Below are positions 34,257-42,531 of a stretch of DNA of 64,000 nucleotides, one piece after another (the first letter of the stretch is position 1; each line of letters starts with the position of its first letter). A program made the position numbers and the translations under genes. Source of the stretch: CAVTWS01 sp963732655 (GTDB lineage Bacteria; Actinomycetota; Acidimicrobiia; Acidimicrobiales; SHLQ01); assembly GCA_963732655.1 (NCBI GenBank), contig CAVTAI010000013.1:496001-560000 (forward strand), written 5' to 3'. The notes under the pieces are model-generated. The model ran no database searches, was not told the origin of the DNA, and saw nothing but the letters and a program-made list of their open reading frames with translations.

Positions 34257-35273
34257 CTACGGGAGGCGGGAGAACCAGAGCAGCGAGAGCGCTCCGGTGA
34301 GGAAGGCCAGGAGGAGAGCCGCACCGACGAACCAGGCGCTGATGTCGCGGGTCACGGTGTCGACCCCGAACGCCGAGCCGATGTCCGCGTAGACCGATTC
34401 GAGCTCGTCGAGGGATTCGGCGCTGAAGAACGTCCCGCCGGTCTCGTCGGCCAGATCACGCAGGTCGCCCTCTCGGACCGGTACCTCCACGATGCCCTCG
34501 AGGGGCACGTCGATCACGCCGTCTTCGGTGCCGAAGGCGATGGTGGAGACGGGGATGCCCATCTCCTCGGCGGCGGTGGCCGCTTCCTCGACCGGTCGTC
34601 CGACGGTCGTCTCGCCGTCGGACATGACCACCAGGACGGCGGGCGGGGGACCGTCGCCACCGTCGTCCTGGTCCGACGAGTCCTCCGACGAGTCGGCGAG
34701 GGCGTCGAGCTCGGACCGGATCGCGTCGAGTCCGGTGATCACCGCCTCACCGATGGCCGTGCCCTCACTGAGTTGGAGCCGGGCGATGGCGTCTCGAATC
34801 TCGCCGTGGTCCCGGGTCGGCGGGATCAACGATGTCGTACCCGAGAACGAGACGAGTCCGAGCCGGATGTCGTCGGGAAGGTTGTCGATGAAGCTCTGCG
34901 CGGCCTCCTGGGCCGCTTCGATCCGGGTGGGGTCCACGTCGTCGGCCTCCATCGACAGCGAGACGTCGATGGCCATGACGACGATGGCCTCCTCACGCGG
35001 CACCTGTTCCTCCCGCTCGGGATGGGCGAAGGCCACGACGAGCAGGCTGCACAGGAGCACGAAGCCGAGCGCCGGCACGTGGCGCCGCCAGCCCGGCCGT
35101 TCGGGGGCAACGGTGTCGAGGAGGTCGAGGTTGGTGAATCGGACGGCGTAACGCCGCCCCAATCGCTGCACGATCACGTAGGCGACCACGAGCGCGGCCA
35201 CGACGATCAACAACACGAGGCGCTCGGGCGCGGCGAAACCGAAAGCCACGGTCGGGCTAGGGAGGTACGTCAC
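34257..35273 (-). CDS. von Willebrand factor A-domain membrane protein (BatA-like)
   Basis: 338 aa from GTG 35273, which overlaps the DUF58 stop. Two N-terminal membrane segments (about 18-37 and 67-85), an extracytoplasmic vWA domain with MIDAS residues DVSLSM (from residue 103) and SDGE, and a C-terminal membrane segment (WFVGAALLLAFLTGALSLLW). An acidic loop (DSSEDSSDQDDGGDG) interrupts the domain. It forms the usual MoxR-DUF58-vWA set, thought to act as a chaperone/metal-insertion or envelope-stress module. The frame extends upstream to 36008 but that DNA belongs to DUF58. Confidence 0.88.
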   Translation of the reverse strand: MTYLPSPTVAFGFAAPERLVLLIVVAALVVAYVIVQRLGRRYAVRFTNLDLLDTVAPERPGWRRHVPALGFVLLCSLLVVAFAHPEREEQVPREEAIVVMAIDVSLSMEADDVDPTRIEAAQEAAQSFIDNLPDDIRLGLVSFSGTTSLIPPTRDHGEIRDAIARLQLSEGTAIGEAVITGLDAIRSELDALADSSEDSSDQDDGGDGPPPAVLVVMSDGETTVGRPVEEAATAAEEMGIPVSTIAFGTEDGVIDVPLEGIVEVPVREGDLRDLADETGGTFFSAESLDELESVYADIGSAFGVDTVTRDISAWFVGAALLLAFLTGALSLLWFSRLP

Positions 35274-36193
35274 GGCGCACCTCCCGTGAGGGCCAGTCGC
35301 TCGCGCCGGGTAGCGACGAAACGAACGAGGTCGAGAAGCCAGTCCCGGTCGGTGCGCAGGACGAGGTGATCGGCGCCGGCCGCGCGCACCGTCGCCGCGT
35401 TGGCGGCGCGCTGGGCGGCGGCGGCGTCGCGGTAGCGCTGGCGCAACTTGGGATCGTTGGTCTGAACCTGGCGGATCCGTCCGGACTCGGTGTCCTGGAG
35501 CGAGATCAGACCGACGGCGGGGAGCTCCAGCTCTCGGGGGTCGACCACCTCGACGACGAGCACGTCGTGCCGGATGCCGAGGCGCCGGAGGCCGAACTCC
35601 CAACCGGGCGGTTCCAGAAGGTCCGAGATGACGATCGCCAGGCCCCGACGCGGGAACGTGGCCCCGAGCCGGTGCAGCCCCGCGGCCAGGGACAAGGGTT
35701 GGGCTCCGCTCGGCTCTCCACGCTGTTGCAGCAGTCGCAGCGCGCCCAGCAGGTGCGACCGGCCACCACGGGCCGGGATCTCGATGGTGCGCTCGCCGCC
35801 GACCGCGAGCAGACCGAAACGGTTGCCCTGGCGCGAGGTCACGAACCCGGCCGCGGCCGCGGCGACGAAAGCCAGGTCCTGTTTGGTCCGGTCGGCGGTC
35901 CCGAAGGAGAGGCTGGGGGAGAGGTCGACGAGCAGGCGGCTCTCCAGCTCCCGGTCGGCGATCATCTCCCGGATGTGGGGGACGGTCGTGCGGGCGGTGA
36001 CGTTCCAATCCATGTGGCGGACATCGTCGCCGGGCGCGTACTCACGAGCCTCGCCGGCCTCGCTGCCCTGACCCGGCACGAGGCCGCGGTAGTCGCCGTG
36101 GAGCAGGCCGTCGAGCCGCCGGGTGACCTGGAGCTCGATACGCCGCAACACCGCGTGATCGGCGGAGCCGAGACCGATGTCGTTCGAGGTCAT
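35270..36193 (-). CDS. DUF58 domain protein
   Basis: 307 aa from ATG 36193, overlapping the moxR stop by 4 bases. The DUF58 signature is present: GEAREYAPGDDVRHMDWNVT and a vWA-like core (LLVDLSPSLSF, VISDLLEPPGWEFG). No membrane segment is obvious. Middle gene of the MoxR-DUF58-vWA operon. Confidence 0.9.
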   Translation of the reverse strand: MTSNDIGLGSADHAVLRRIELQVTRRLDGLLHGDYRGLVPGQGSEAGEAREYAPGDDVRHMDWNVTARTTVPHIREMIADRELESRLLVDLSPSLSFGTADRTKQDLAFVAAAAAGFVTSRQGNRFGLLAVGGERTIEIPARGGRSHLLGALRLLQQRGEPSGAQPLSLAAGLHRLGATFPRRGLAIVISDLLEPPGWEFGLRRLGIRHDVLVVEVVDPRELELPAVGLISLQDTESGRIRQVQTNDPKLRQRYRDAAAAQRAANAATVRAAGADHLVLRTDRDWLLDLVRFVATRRERLALTGGAP

Positions 36194-37497
36194 GGGTGGC
36201 CTGGGGATTCCGGGGTGCTCCCGCTCCCGGACGCTGAGTCGCCCTCGGCCGACGTCGCGGGGGCCCAGGGGGAGACCAGCGGCGCCGTCGCCGTGTCCGC
36301 GGCCGAGCCGACGACGACCTCGTCGAGCACCGACTTCGTGGCCACGGCCGGAGTCGGCTCCGTGACCGGCATCGCGGGGGTGGGGGTCGCCACCGCCGGA
36401 GGCGGGGGAGGGGGCGTGACCTCGGGCGCCGGGCCCGTCGGTGGCGGGGGCGGCGGGCTCGACGAGGCGGGGGCGGCCGGTGCCGCGCTCGGGGCGGGTC
36501 GGCCGCTCTGACGAGGCGAGACCGACGGTGCCGGGACGGTCCCGAGGATGCGGGACAGGACGTGGTCCGGGGTCTTCTCCTGGGCCAGCGCCTCGTAGGT
36601 GAGCACCAACCGATGGCGCAGGATGTCGGGCGCGACATCGAAGACGTCCTGGGGCAAGGCGTAACTCCGGCCTCTCATCAGGGCGAGCGCCCGAGCCGCC
36701 CGCACCAGACCCAGGCTGGCGCGGGGACTGGCGCCGTACGAGATGAGCGGGGCGAGGTCGGGCATCGTGAACGTGCTCGGGTCCCTCGTGGCCAGGACGA
36801 GGCTGACGGCGTAGTCGATGACGCCCTGATCGACCCACACCCGGTCCGCGAGCTCCTGGAGCGCGACCAGCTGATCGAGACCGAGGATCTGCTCGGGCTG
36901 CGGAGCCGATACGCCCATGCGCACCACCACCTGGACCTCCTCGGCCGGAGTCGGATAGCCCACGTTGATCTTCATGAGGAATCGGTCGCGCTGTGCCTCG
37001 GGCAGCGGGTACACGCCTTCGGATTCGATCGGGTTCTGCGTGGCCAAGACGAGGAATGGAGTCGGCGCCGGGTAGGTGGTCCCGCCGATCGAGACCTGAC
37101 GTTCGGCCATGACCTCGAGCAACGCCGATTGCACCTTGGCCGGGGCGCGGTTGATCTCGTCGGCCAGCACGAAGTTGGCGAAGATCGGACCCAACTCGAC
37201 GTCGAATCGCTCGGAGGACTGCCGGTAGATCCGGGTGCCGATCAGGTCCGAGGGCAGGAGGTCGGGCGTGAACTGGATGCGGGTGAACGATCCGCCGGTG
37301 ACCCGGGCGATCGTCTCCACCGCCAGCGTCTTGGCCACGCCGGGGACGCCTTCGAGCAGGCAATGGCCCCGGCTCAACAGACAGACGAGGATCCGCTCGA
37401 TCACCCGGTCTTGACCCACGATCACTTTCTTGACTTCGAACAATGCTCGTTCGAGTTGATCGGGTTGAGCGGTCACGCCGGAGGGGGTGGTGGTCAT
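36190..37497 (-). CDS. MoxR-family AAA+ ATPase with proline-rich tail
   Basis: 435 aa from ATG 37497. Walker A is modified (LEGVPGVAKT), with Walker B VLADEINRAPAK, sensor VLATQNPIESEG and arginine-finger region LPEAQRDRFLMKI, all typical of MoxR. The family ends near residue 320. The remaining ~115 residues are a Pro/Ala/Ser-rich tail (SSSPPPPPPTGPAPEVTPP), unusual for MoxR. Divergent from the two-component system. MoxR ATPases act on vWA proteins encoded beside them. Confidence 0.9.
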   Translation of the reverse strand: MTTTPSGVTAQPDQLERALFEVKKVIVGQDRVIERILVCLLSRGHCLLEGVPGVAKTLAVETIARVTGGSFTRIQFTPDLLPSDLIGTRIYRQSSERFDVELGPIFANFVLADEINRAPAKVQSALLEVMAERQVSIGGTTYPAPTPFLVLATQNPIESEGVYPLPEAQRDRFLMKINVGYPTPAEEVQVVVRMGVSAPQPEQILGLDQLVALQELADRVWVDQGVIDYAVSLVLATRDPSTFTMPDLAPLISYGASPRASLGLVRAARALALMRGRSYALPQDVFDVAPDILRHRLVLTYEALAQEKTPDHVLSRILGTVPAPSVSPRQSGRPAPSAAPAAPASSSPPPPPPTGPAPEVTPPPPPPAVATPTPAMPVTEPTPAVATKSVLDEVVVGSAADTATAPLVSPWAPATSAEGDSASGSGSTPESPGHP

Positions 37498-37584
37498 TGC
37501 ATCCTCGGGGGTCGAGCGCCACTCAGGACTGAGCGGCTCCCCCAGTGAAGCCGATGGCGACGAAGAAACGGATAAAGCGACCCT

Positions 37585-37652
37585 GTGACCGACGCCGAGC
37601 GGTACTCCTGGGCCCGGCGTGACCGACGCCGAGCGGTACTCCTGGGCCCGGC
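37585..37652. repeat. 34-bp tandem repeat covering the response-regulator start region
   Basis: Units at 37585-37618 and 37619-37652 are identical, beginning GTGACCGACGCCGAG. The same 15 bases start the coding sequence at 37653. The array is flanked by a perfect 9-bp inverted repeat, GGATAAAGC at 37570-37578 and GCTTTATCC at 37678-37686. Confidence 0.9.
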
Positions 37653-38405
37653 GTGACCGACGCCGAGCCGACGCCGAGCTTTATCCCGGGGCGGATACCG
37701 TTCGCGACGATCCGCGTACTGGTTGTCGATGACGAGATCGATCTGGCCGATGCCGTGGCTCGAGGGCTGCGACGAGAGGGATACGCGGTCGACGTCGCCT
37801 ACGGCGGGGTCGACGCGGTCGAGAAGGCCCGGCTCACCCCGTACGACCTCATCTGCCTGGACCTCACGATGGCCGACCTCGACGGACTCGCGGTGTGCGC
37901 CAGCATCCGAGCGGATCACCAGGGCGACGCCGCCCCACGCATCTTGATGTTGACCGCCCGGGACTCGATCGACGATCGCATCTCCGGCCTGGACCAGGGC
38001 GCCGACGACTACCTCATCAAACCGTTCGCCTTCGGTGAGCTGGCGGCGCGAATCCGCTCGCTCCTGCGCCGAGAATCGAGCCGAGGCGGGGCCGTCATGA
38101 GCGTCGGCGGCGTCGAGCTCGACACGGCTCGTCATCGCGCCTTCCGGTCCGGTCGCGAGCTCGACCTGACCGCCAAGGAGTTCGCCCTGCTGCGGTACTT
38201 CATGTCGCGAGCAGGCGAGGTCTTGTCGCAGGAGGATCTGCTCGAGCACGTCTGGGACGAGCACGCCGATCCCTTCACCAACACGGTTCGGGTCACGGTC
38301 GGAACTCTCCGTCGCAAGGTCACGATCGGCGACGAAACCAACGTCATCGAGACCGTCGTGGGGGCTGGGTATCGCTTGGTCGACGACACCACTCCTACGC
38401 CGTGA
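37653..38405 (+). CDS. OmpR-family response regulator (MprA-like)
   Basis: 250 aa from GTG 37653, the third of three tandem GTGs; only this one keeps the frame without long extra sequence. Receiver: IRVLVVDDEIDLADAVA, phosphoacceptor Asp near residue 69 (LICLDLTMADLD), and KPF (LIKPFAFGELAARI). The C-terminal winged helix is LTAKEFALLRYF through VETVVGAGYRLV. It shares a GTGA overlap with the histidine kinase gene. Order regulator-kinase-HtrA copies mycobacterial mprA-mprB-pepD, an envelope-stress system; the equivalence is inferred. Confidence 0.9.
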   Translation: MTDAEPTPSFIPGRIPFATIRVLVVDDEIDLADAVARGLRREGYAVDVAYGGVDAVEKARLTPYDLICLDLTMADLDGLAVCASIRADHQGDAAPRILMLTARDSIDDRISGLDQGADDYLIKPFAFGELAARIRSLLRRESSRGGAVMSVGGVELDTARHRAFRSGRELDLTAKEFALLRYFMSRAGEVLSQEDLLEHVWDEHADPFTNTVRVTVGTLRRKVTIGDETNVIETVVGAGYRLVDDTTPTP

Positions 38406-39655
38406 GCGCAACCGCTGCCGCCACGGGCGCCGCGGGCCGGATGCCGTCGTGGATGGGGTCGATCCGCGTGCGGTTGGCCGTGCTCTACTCGGTGCTCCTC
38501 TTCGGGCTGGCCTCGATCGTCGTCGGGTTGCTCTACCTCGCCCTGTGGCGGTCACTCGACGACGAACCAGTGTCTCGCACCCAGTCGGTGGCGGTGATCC
38601 CCCGCACCGCCGACGGCCAACCGGTCGTCATCTTCGAGGGCGAAGTGGACATGCCGGAGTTCTTCGCCGTGTTCGAACGCGAAGTCAACCGGCGCACACT
38701 CGAGGAACTGCGACAGTGGTCCTTCGGCGCCATCGCCGGCTTGTTCGTTGCGAGTTTGGGCGTCGGCTGGTGGGTTTCGGGTCTGGTCATGCGGCCTGTT
38801 GGGCGCATCACCTCCGTCGCTCGGGAGATCTCGGCGACGGACCTCAATCGACGTATCCATCTCCGTGGACCGAACGACGAGCTGCGCCAGCTGGCCGACA
38901 CGTTCGACGACATGCTCGCCCGGTTGGATGACGCCTTCGAGGGGCAACGGCGGTTCATCCAGGACGCGTCTCACGAGTTGCGCAATCCGCTCGCCGTCAT
39001 GCGTACCAACCTCGAGGTTGCGTTGGCGGACCCCGATGCGTCGGCCGACGATCTCCGTCACACCGCCGAGGTCGTGAGTCGCACCTCCGAGCGCATGTCG
39101 ACCCTCGTCGACGACCTCATCGTGTATGCCCGCAACGAGATGCCGGCCACCCGCGTCGGTCCGGTCGACCTGTCGGCGCTCGCCGACGAACTGGCGACCG
39201 AGTTCCGAATCCCCGCCGAGAGCCAAGGCATCACGGTGAAACTGCGATCCGAGCCGAACTGCTGGTGCCGGGGCGATTCGTTCGCCCTGCGCCGAGCGGG
39301 GGCGAACCTGCTCGACAACGCCGTACGGCATTCGCCGCCTGAGTCCACCATCACGATCTCCTGCGGCCGGGCCGAAGGTTGGGTCTTCCTGTCGGTGGTG
39401 GATGAGGGTCCCGGTATCGAACCAGAACAGCAGGAGCTGGTGTTCCAGCGCTTCTGGCGAGGGCGCGATCGTCGCACCGGGAACGGGCTCGGACTCACCA
39501 TCGTGCGCCAGATCGCCGAGGCTCATGGCGGGCGAGCGACGCTGCGGTCCGAAGCGGGTCTCGGCTCCACCTTCGTCGTCTGGGTGCCCGCCGCGCCCGC
39601 GCCCCGCCCGCCCGAACCCGCGGTGCCCGCCGCTTCACAGCAACTTCTCAGCTGA
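38402..39655 (+). CDS. sensor histidine kinase (MprB-like)
   Basis: 417 aa from GTG 38402. Two membrane helices (about 25-47 and 104-126) flank a short sensor loop of about 55 residues. A HAMP domain (RPVGRITSVAREIS), an H-box DASHELRNPLAVM with His near residue 192, and N and G boxes (NLLDNAVRHS, DEGPGIE, GNGLGLTIVRQ) follow. An Ala/Pro tail ends the protein. Pairs with the regulator upstream. Confidence 0.92.
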   Translation: MSATAAATGAAGRMPSWMGSIRVRLAVLYSVLLFGLASIVVGLLYLALWRSLDDEPVSRTQSVAVIPRTADGQPVVIFEGEVDMPEFFAVFEREVNRRTLEELRQWSFGAIAGLFVASLGVGWWVSGLVMRPVGRITSVAREISATDLNRRIHLRGPNDELRQLADTFDDMLARLDDAFEGQRRFIQDASHELRNPLAVMRTNLEVALADPDASADDLRHTAEVVSRTSERMSTLVDDLIVYARNEMPATRVGPVDLSALADELATEFRIPAESQGITVKLRSEPNCWCRGDSFALRRAGANLLDNAVRHSPPESTITISCGRAEGWVFLSVVDEGPGIEPEQQELVFQRFWRGRDRRTGNGLGLTIVRQIAEAHGGRATLRSEAGLGSTFVVWVPAAPAPRPPEPAVPAASQQLLS

Positions 39656-39684
39656 CGTTTCATCCTGCTTTCCTCCGCCGTCGA

Positions 39685-39690
39685 TAGGTT
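39685..39690 (+). promoter_or_regulatory. -10 box TAGGTT of HtrA gene
   Basis: Ends 6 bases before ATG 39697: a separate leaderless promoter for the protease gene. Confidence 0.5.
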
Positions 39691-39696
39691 CGCACC

Positions 39697-41043
39697 ATGG
39701 ATGAATCGCCGTGGTCCTGGCCTGGGAACGACCTGACACCATCGGGGACACCCCCGCAGCCGCCGCCGATGGTGCCCGTCTCGTCCCCGATGGCGGCAAC
39801 CCCTCCCGTCGCCGAGCCGCGTCCGGCTTTCGAGTGGGTGCCGGCGTACCCGAGCTCGGTCGACATGCCGGCGCAGCCGCCGGTCGCGCCGACCGATCTC
39901 GGGGCCGACCCGCTTCCCTCCCAGCCGCCTCGTCGCCGGTCGAGCTGGGTGATCGTCGGAGCTGCGTTCCTCGTCGCCGCCGTCGGTGCGGCTGCCTTTT
40001 CTCTCGGCCGGCTCGCCGGTGATGACGACACCGTCGGCGAGGTGATGGCCGACACCGATGGTGCCGATGTCTCGGTCGCCAACGAGCTCTCGATTCCGCT
40101 GGCCACCGAAACCTCTCCCGGCGACCCCGAGCCGGTCGCCGCGGTGGCCGCTGCGGTCCTGCCGTCGGTCGTCCAGATCGACATCCGCACGGCGATCGAC
40201 GACCCGCTGACGGCTATCGCTCAGGGTTCGGGGATTGTTATCGACGGCAGCCATGTCGTCACCAACGCACACGTCGTGGCCGGCACCGAGCAGGTGGTGG
40301 TGCGTCTGTCGACTGGTCGTGACGTGGTGGCCGACGTGGTCGGCGTCGATGTCGACCGCGATGTCGCAGTCGTGGAGCTGGCCGAGGCGGCTGAGGTCAC
40401 GCCGGCCTCGTTCGCCGGCCTCGACACCATCGAGGTGGGGCAGATGGCCGTCGCCATCGGCAGCCCTTTCAGCCTTGATCAGACCGTCACCGCCGGCATC
40501 GTCAGCGCGGTCGGCCGGGCGGTTCCGAGCCAGGCCGACGCCCTGGTCGAGATGATCCAGACCGACGCGGCCATCAACCCCGGCAACTCGGGCGGGGCCC
40601 TCGCCGACCGGGAAGGCCGGGTCATCGGCATGAACACGTCGATCCGGACCGACGGCGCGACCGCCGGCAACGTGGGCGTCGGTTTCGCCATCCCGGCCGA
40701 CACGTTCCTCCTGGTGGCCGAGCGACTTCTGGCCGGCGAGTCGACCGAAACGGGCTTCCTCGGCATCCAGGGCATCACGCCGACCACCGGTGAAGCGGGT
40801 GCGCTGGTCGACTGCGTGAGCGTCGATACACCGGCCGCGGACGCCGGGCTCGAGCCGGGTGATCTGGTGGTGTCGATCGACGGCAGCCCCATCGGCAGCA
40901 TGGGTGACCTCGCCGCCACGATCCAGCTCCATCAACCGGGCGACGACATCACGATCGCCGTGCTGCGTGACGGCAACGAGATCGAGCTCACCGCCGTTCT
41001 CGGCGACCCCGCCGATCGCAGCGCCTCCACCGCCTGTTCCTGA
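39697..41043 (+). CDS. HtrA/DegP-like membrane serine protease (PepD-like)
   Basis: 448 aa. Cytoplasmic Pro-rich N-terminus (about 83 residues), one membrane helix (WVIVGAAFLVAAVGAAAFSL), then a trypsin-like domain with triad His in TNAHVV (about 191), Asp in DRDVAVV (about 221) and Ser in GNSGGA (about 297). One PDZ domain follows (DTPAADAGLEPGDLVVSIDG). Such proteases degrade or refold damaged envelope proteins. It sits directly behind the kinase, as pepD does behind mprAB. Confidence 0.92.
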   Translation: MDESPWSWPGNDLTPSGTPPQPPPMVPVSSPMAATPPVAEPRPAFEWVPAYPSSVDMPAQPPVAPTDLGADPLPSQPPRRRSSWVIVGAAFLVAAVGAAAFSLGRLAGDDDTVGEVMADTDGADVSVANELSIPLATETSPGDPEPVAAVAAAVLPSVVQIDIRTAIDDPLTAIAQGSGIVIDGSHVVTNAHVVAGTEQVVVRLSTGRDVVADVVGVDVDRDVAVVELAEAAEVTPASFAGLDTIEVGQMAVAIGSPFSLDQTVTAGIVSAVGRAVPSQADALVEMIQTDAAINPGNSGGALADREGRVIGMNTSIRTDGATAGNVGVGFAIPADTFLLVAERLLAGESTETGFLGIQGITPTTGEAGALVDCVSVDTPAADAGLEPGDLVVSIDGSPIGSMGDLAATIQLHQPGDDITIAVLRDGNEIELTAVLGDPADRSASTACS

Positions 41044-41064
41044 GCACCCGGGTGCCGGGCGCTC

Positions 41065-41170
41065 GGGTGCCGGGCGCTCGAGTTGCTGGGCGCCCGTGTG
41101 CCGGGCGCTCGAGTTGCTGGGCGCCCGTGTGCCGGGCGCTCGAGTTGCTGGGCGCCCGTGTGCCGGGCGC
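41065..41170. repeat. 31-bp tandem repeats with internal hairpins between htrA and ftsY
   Basis: About three full 31-bp units (41066-41095 one base short, 41096-41126, 41127-41157), plus a leading fragment (41052-41065) and a trailing fragment to 41170. Each unit contains GGGCGC and GCGCCC as an inverted pair, so each can form a hairpin after transcription. Confidence 0.9.
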
Positions 41171-41193
41171 TTCGGCCGGGTCGGCCCGACCGG

Positions 41194-41199
41194 TAGGAT
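41194..41199 (+). promoter_or_regulatory. -10 box TAGGAT of ftsY
   Basis: Ends 9 bases before ATG 41209: a leaderless start. Confidence 0.5.
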
Positions 41200-41208
41200 C
41201 GGCACGCC

Positions 41209-42340
41209 ATGGAGATCGTGATCGTCCTCATCGTCATCGGCCTGCTCGTCATTGTCGGGCTCGGCCTCTACGTCGGCCGCGGCCGCGGTGACGGGGCCGA
41301 CCATGCCGCCGGCCCTACGGCGGTGCTGGATCGCCCGGCCGCTCCGCCGCTCCGAGACTCCGCCCGACCAGGCGTCGATTCGGCGCCGGTCGATGAGTCG
41401 CTGGTCGTCGAAACCGCTCGTCGAGCCCGTCATCGAGGTCGTCGAACGCCCGTCGTTCCGGGACCGGCTGGCCAAGGCGCGCGGCACGTTGTCCGGGTAT
41501 GTCGGCGGCGTCTTGTCACGCGGCGTCGACCAGCAGACCTGGGACGACCTGGAGGAGGCTCTGATCCGGGCCGACGTCGGAGTCGGCCTCACGGGCGAGA
41601 TCATCGGAGCGGTTCGCACCCAGACATCGGTTGGCAACATCACCGAGTCCGGTCACGTGCTGGACCTGCTCAAGGCGGAGATCGAGCGTCGGCTCGAGGG
41701 GTTCGATCGATCGCTTCACCTGGCCGACGAGCCCCCGTCGGTGTGGCTGTTCGTCGGTGTCAACGGCGTCGGCAAGACCACCACCATCGGCAAGTTGGCC
41801 CGACTCCAGATCGATCAGGGCCGGACTGTCGTGCTGGCGGCCGGCGACACCTTCCGGGCCGCGGCGGCCGAGCAGCTCGGCACCTGGGCCGAACGATCGA
41901 ACGCCGGGTTCATCCGCGGCGCCGAAGGTAGCGATCCGAGCGCCGTCGTGTTCGACGCGGTCGAGCACGCCCAGGCGCGGGGCGCTCAGCTGGTCCTGGC
42001 CGATACCGCCGGGCGCCTCCACACCAAGTCCAACCTGATGGAGGAGCTCCGCAAGGTTCGCCGGGTGGCGGAGAAGGGCGCCGGCACGGTCAGCGAAGTC
42101 TTGTTGGTTCTCGACGCCACTACCGGGCAGAACGGCCTCGTTCAGGCGCGGGAGTTCACGAACGCGGTCGAGGTGACCGGCGTCGTGCTCACCAAACTCG
42201 ATGGCTCGGCCAAGGGTGGCATCGTGCTGGCGATCCAGCAGGAGCTCGGCATCCCGGTCAAGCTGGTCGGCCTTGGCGAGGCGGTCGGCGATCTCGTCGA
42301 GTTCGATCCTCACGAGTTCGTCGAGGCGCTCTTCTCGTGA
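41209..42340 (+). CDS. ftsY: signal recognition particle receptor FtsY, frame-broken
   Basis: ATG 41209 gives an N-terminal membrane anchor (MEIVIVLIVIGLLVIVGLGL), as in actinobacterial FtsY, then a short linker. The frame breaks at about 41408-41416. One base over, the protein continues PLVEPVIEVVERPSFRDRLA into the N domain and GTPase: G1 GVNGVGKTTTIGKLA, GDTFRAAAAEQL, DTAGRLHTKSNLM, TKLDGSAKGG and a final PHEFVEALF. Repaired length is about 376 aa. FtsY receives SRP-ribosome complexes (Ffh is encoded downstream). If read without frame change, the GTPase could start only from internal codons and would lose its anchor. Confidence 0.92.
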
Positions 42341-42387
42341 CCACATCCTGATCGACGGGGCGGGAGACCCCGGCGGAGATGCGGTGC

Positions 42388-42531
42388 TCAGCGGTCGGTG
42401 ACCGGCGCTGGATCATCACCGGATGTCGACACCCGATCGTAGATGGCGTTGCCCGCCCACAGACCCGCGGCGACGCCAGCGAGGTGGAGAGCGACGAGCC
42501 CGGCGCGCAGCCATGTGGGCATCGTCGTCAC
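42388..42531 (-). CDS. 47-aa single-span membrane protein
   Basis: GTG 42531 overlaps the stop of the SHOCT-domain gene (GTGA). One hydrophobic segment (LRAGLVALHLAGVAAGLWAG) and a polar acidic tail. Function unknown; translational coupling to the SHOCT membrane protein suggests a small partner subunit. Confidence 0.5.
   Translation of the reverse strand: MTTMPTWLRAGLVALHLAGVAAGLWAGNAIYDRVSTSGDDPAPVTDR

Noticed and set aside
34257..36008. Long vWA gene start upstream to 36008
   Set aside because: The extra part is an out-of-frame shadow of DUF58; vWA homology and a GTGA overlap place the start at 35273.
41052..41170. CRISPR-like array
   Set aside because: Units are directly adjacent with no spacers and contain hairpins; it is a simple tandem repeat. 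The same applies to 48081-48178 and 37585-37652.
39523..41643. 706-aa minus-strand open frame over htrA and ftsY
   Set aside because: Shadow frame spanning two well-supported plus-strand genes and the repeat array.
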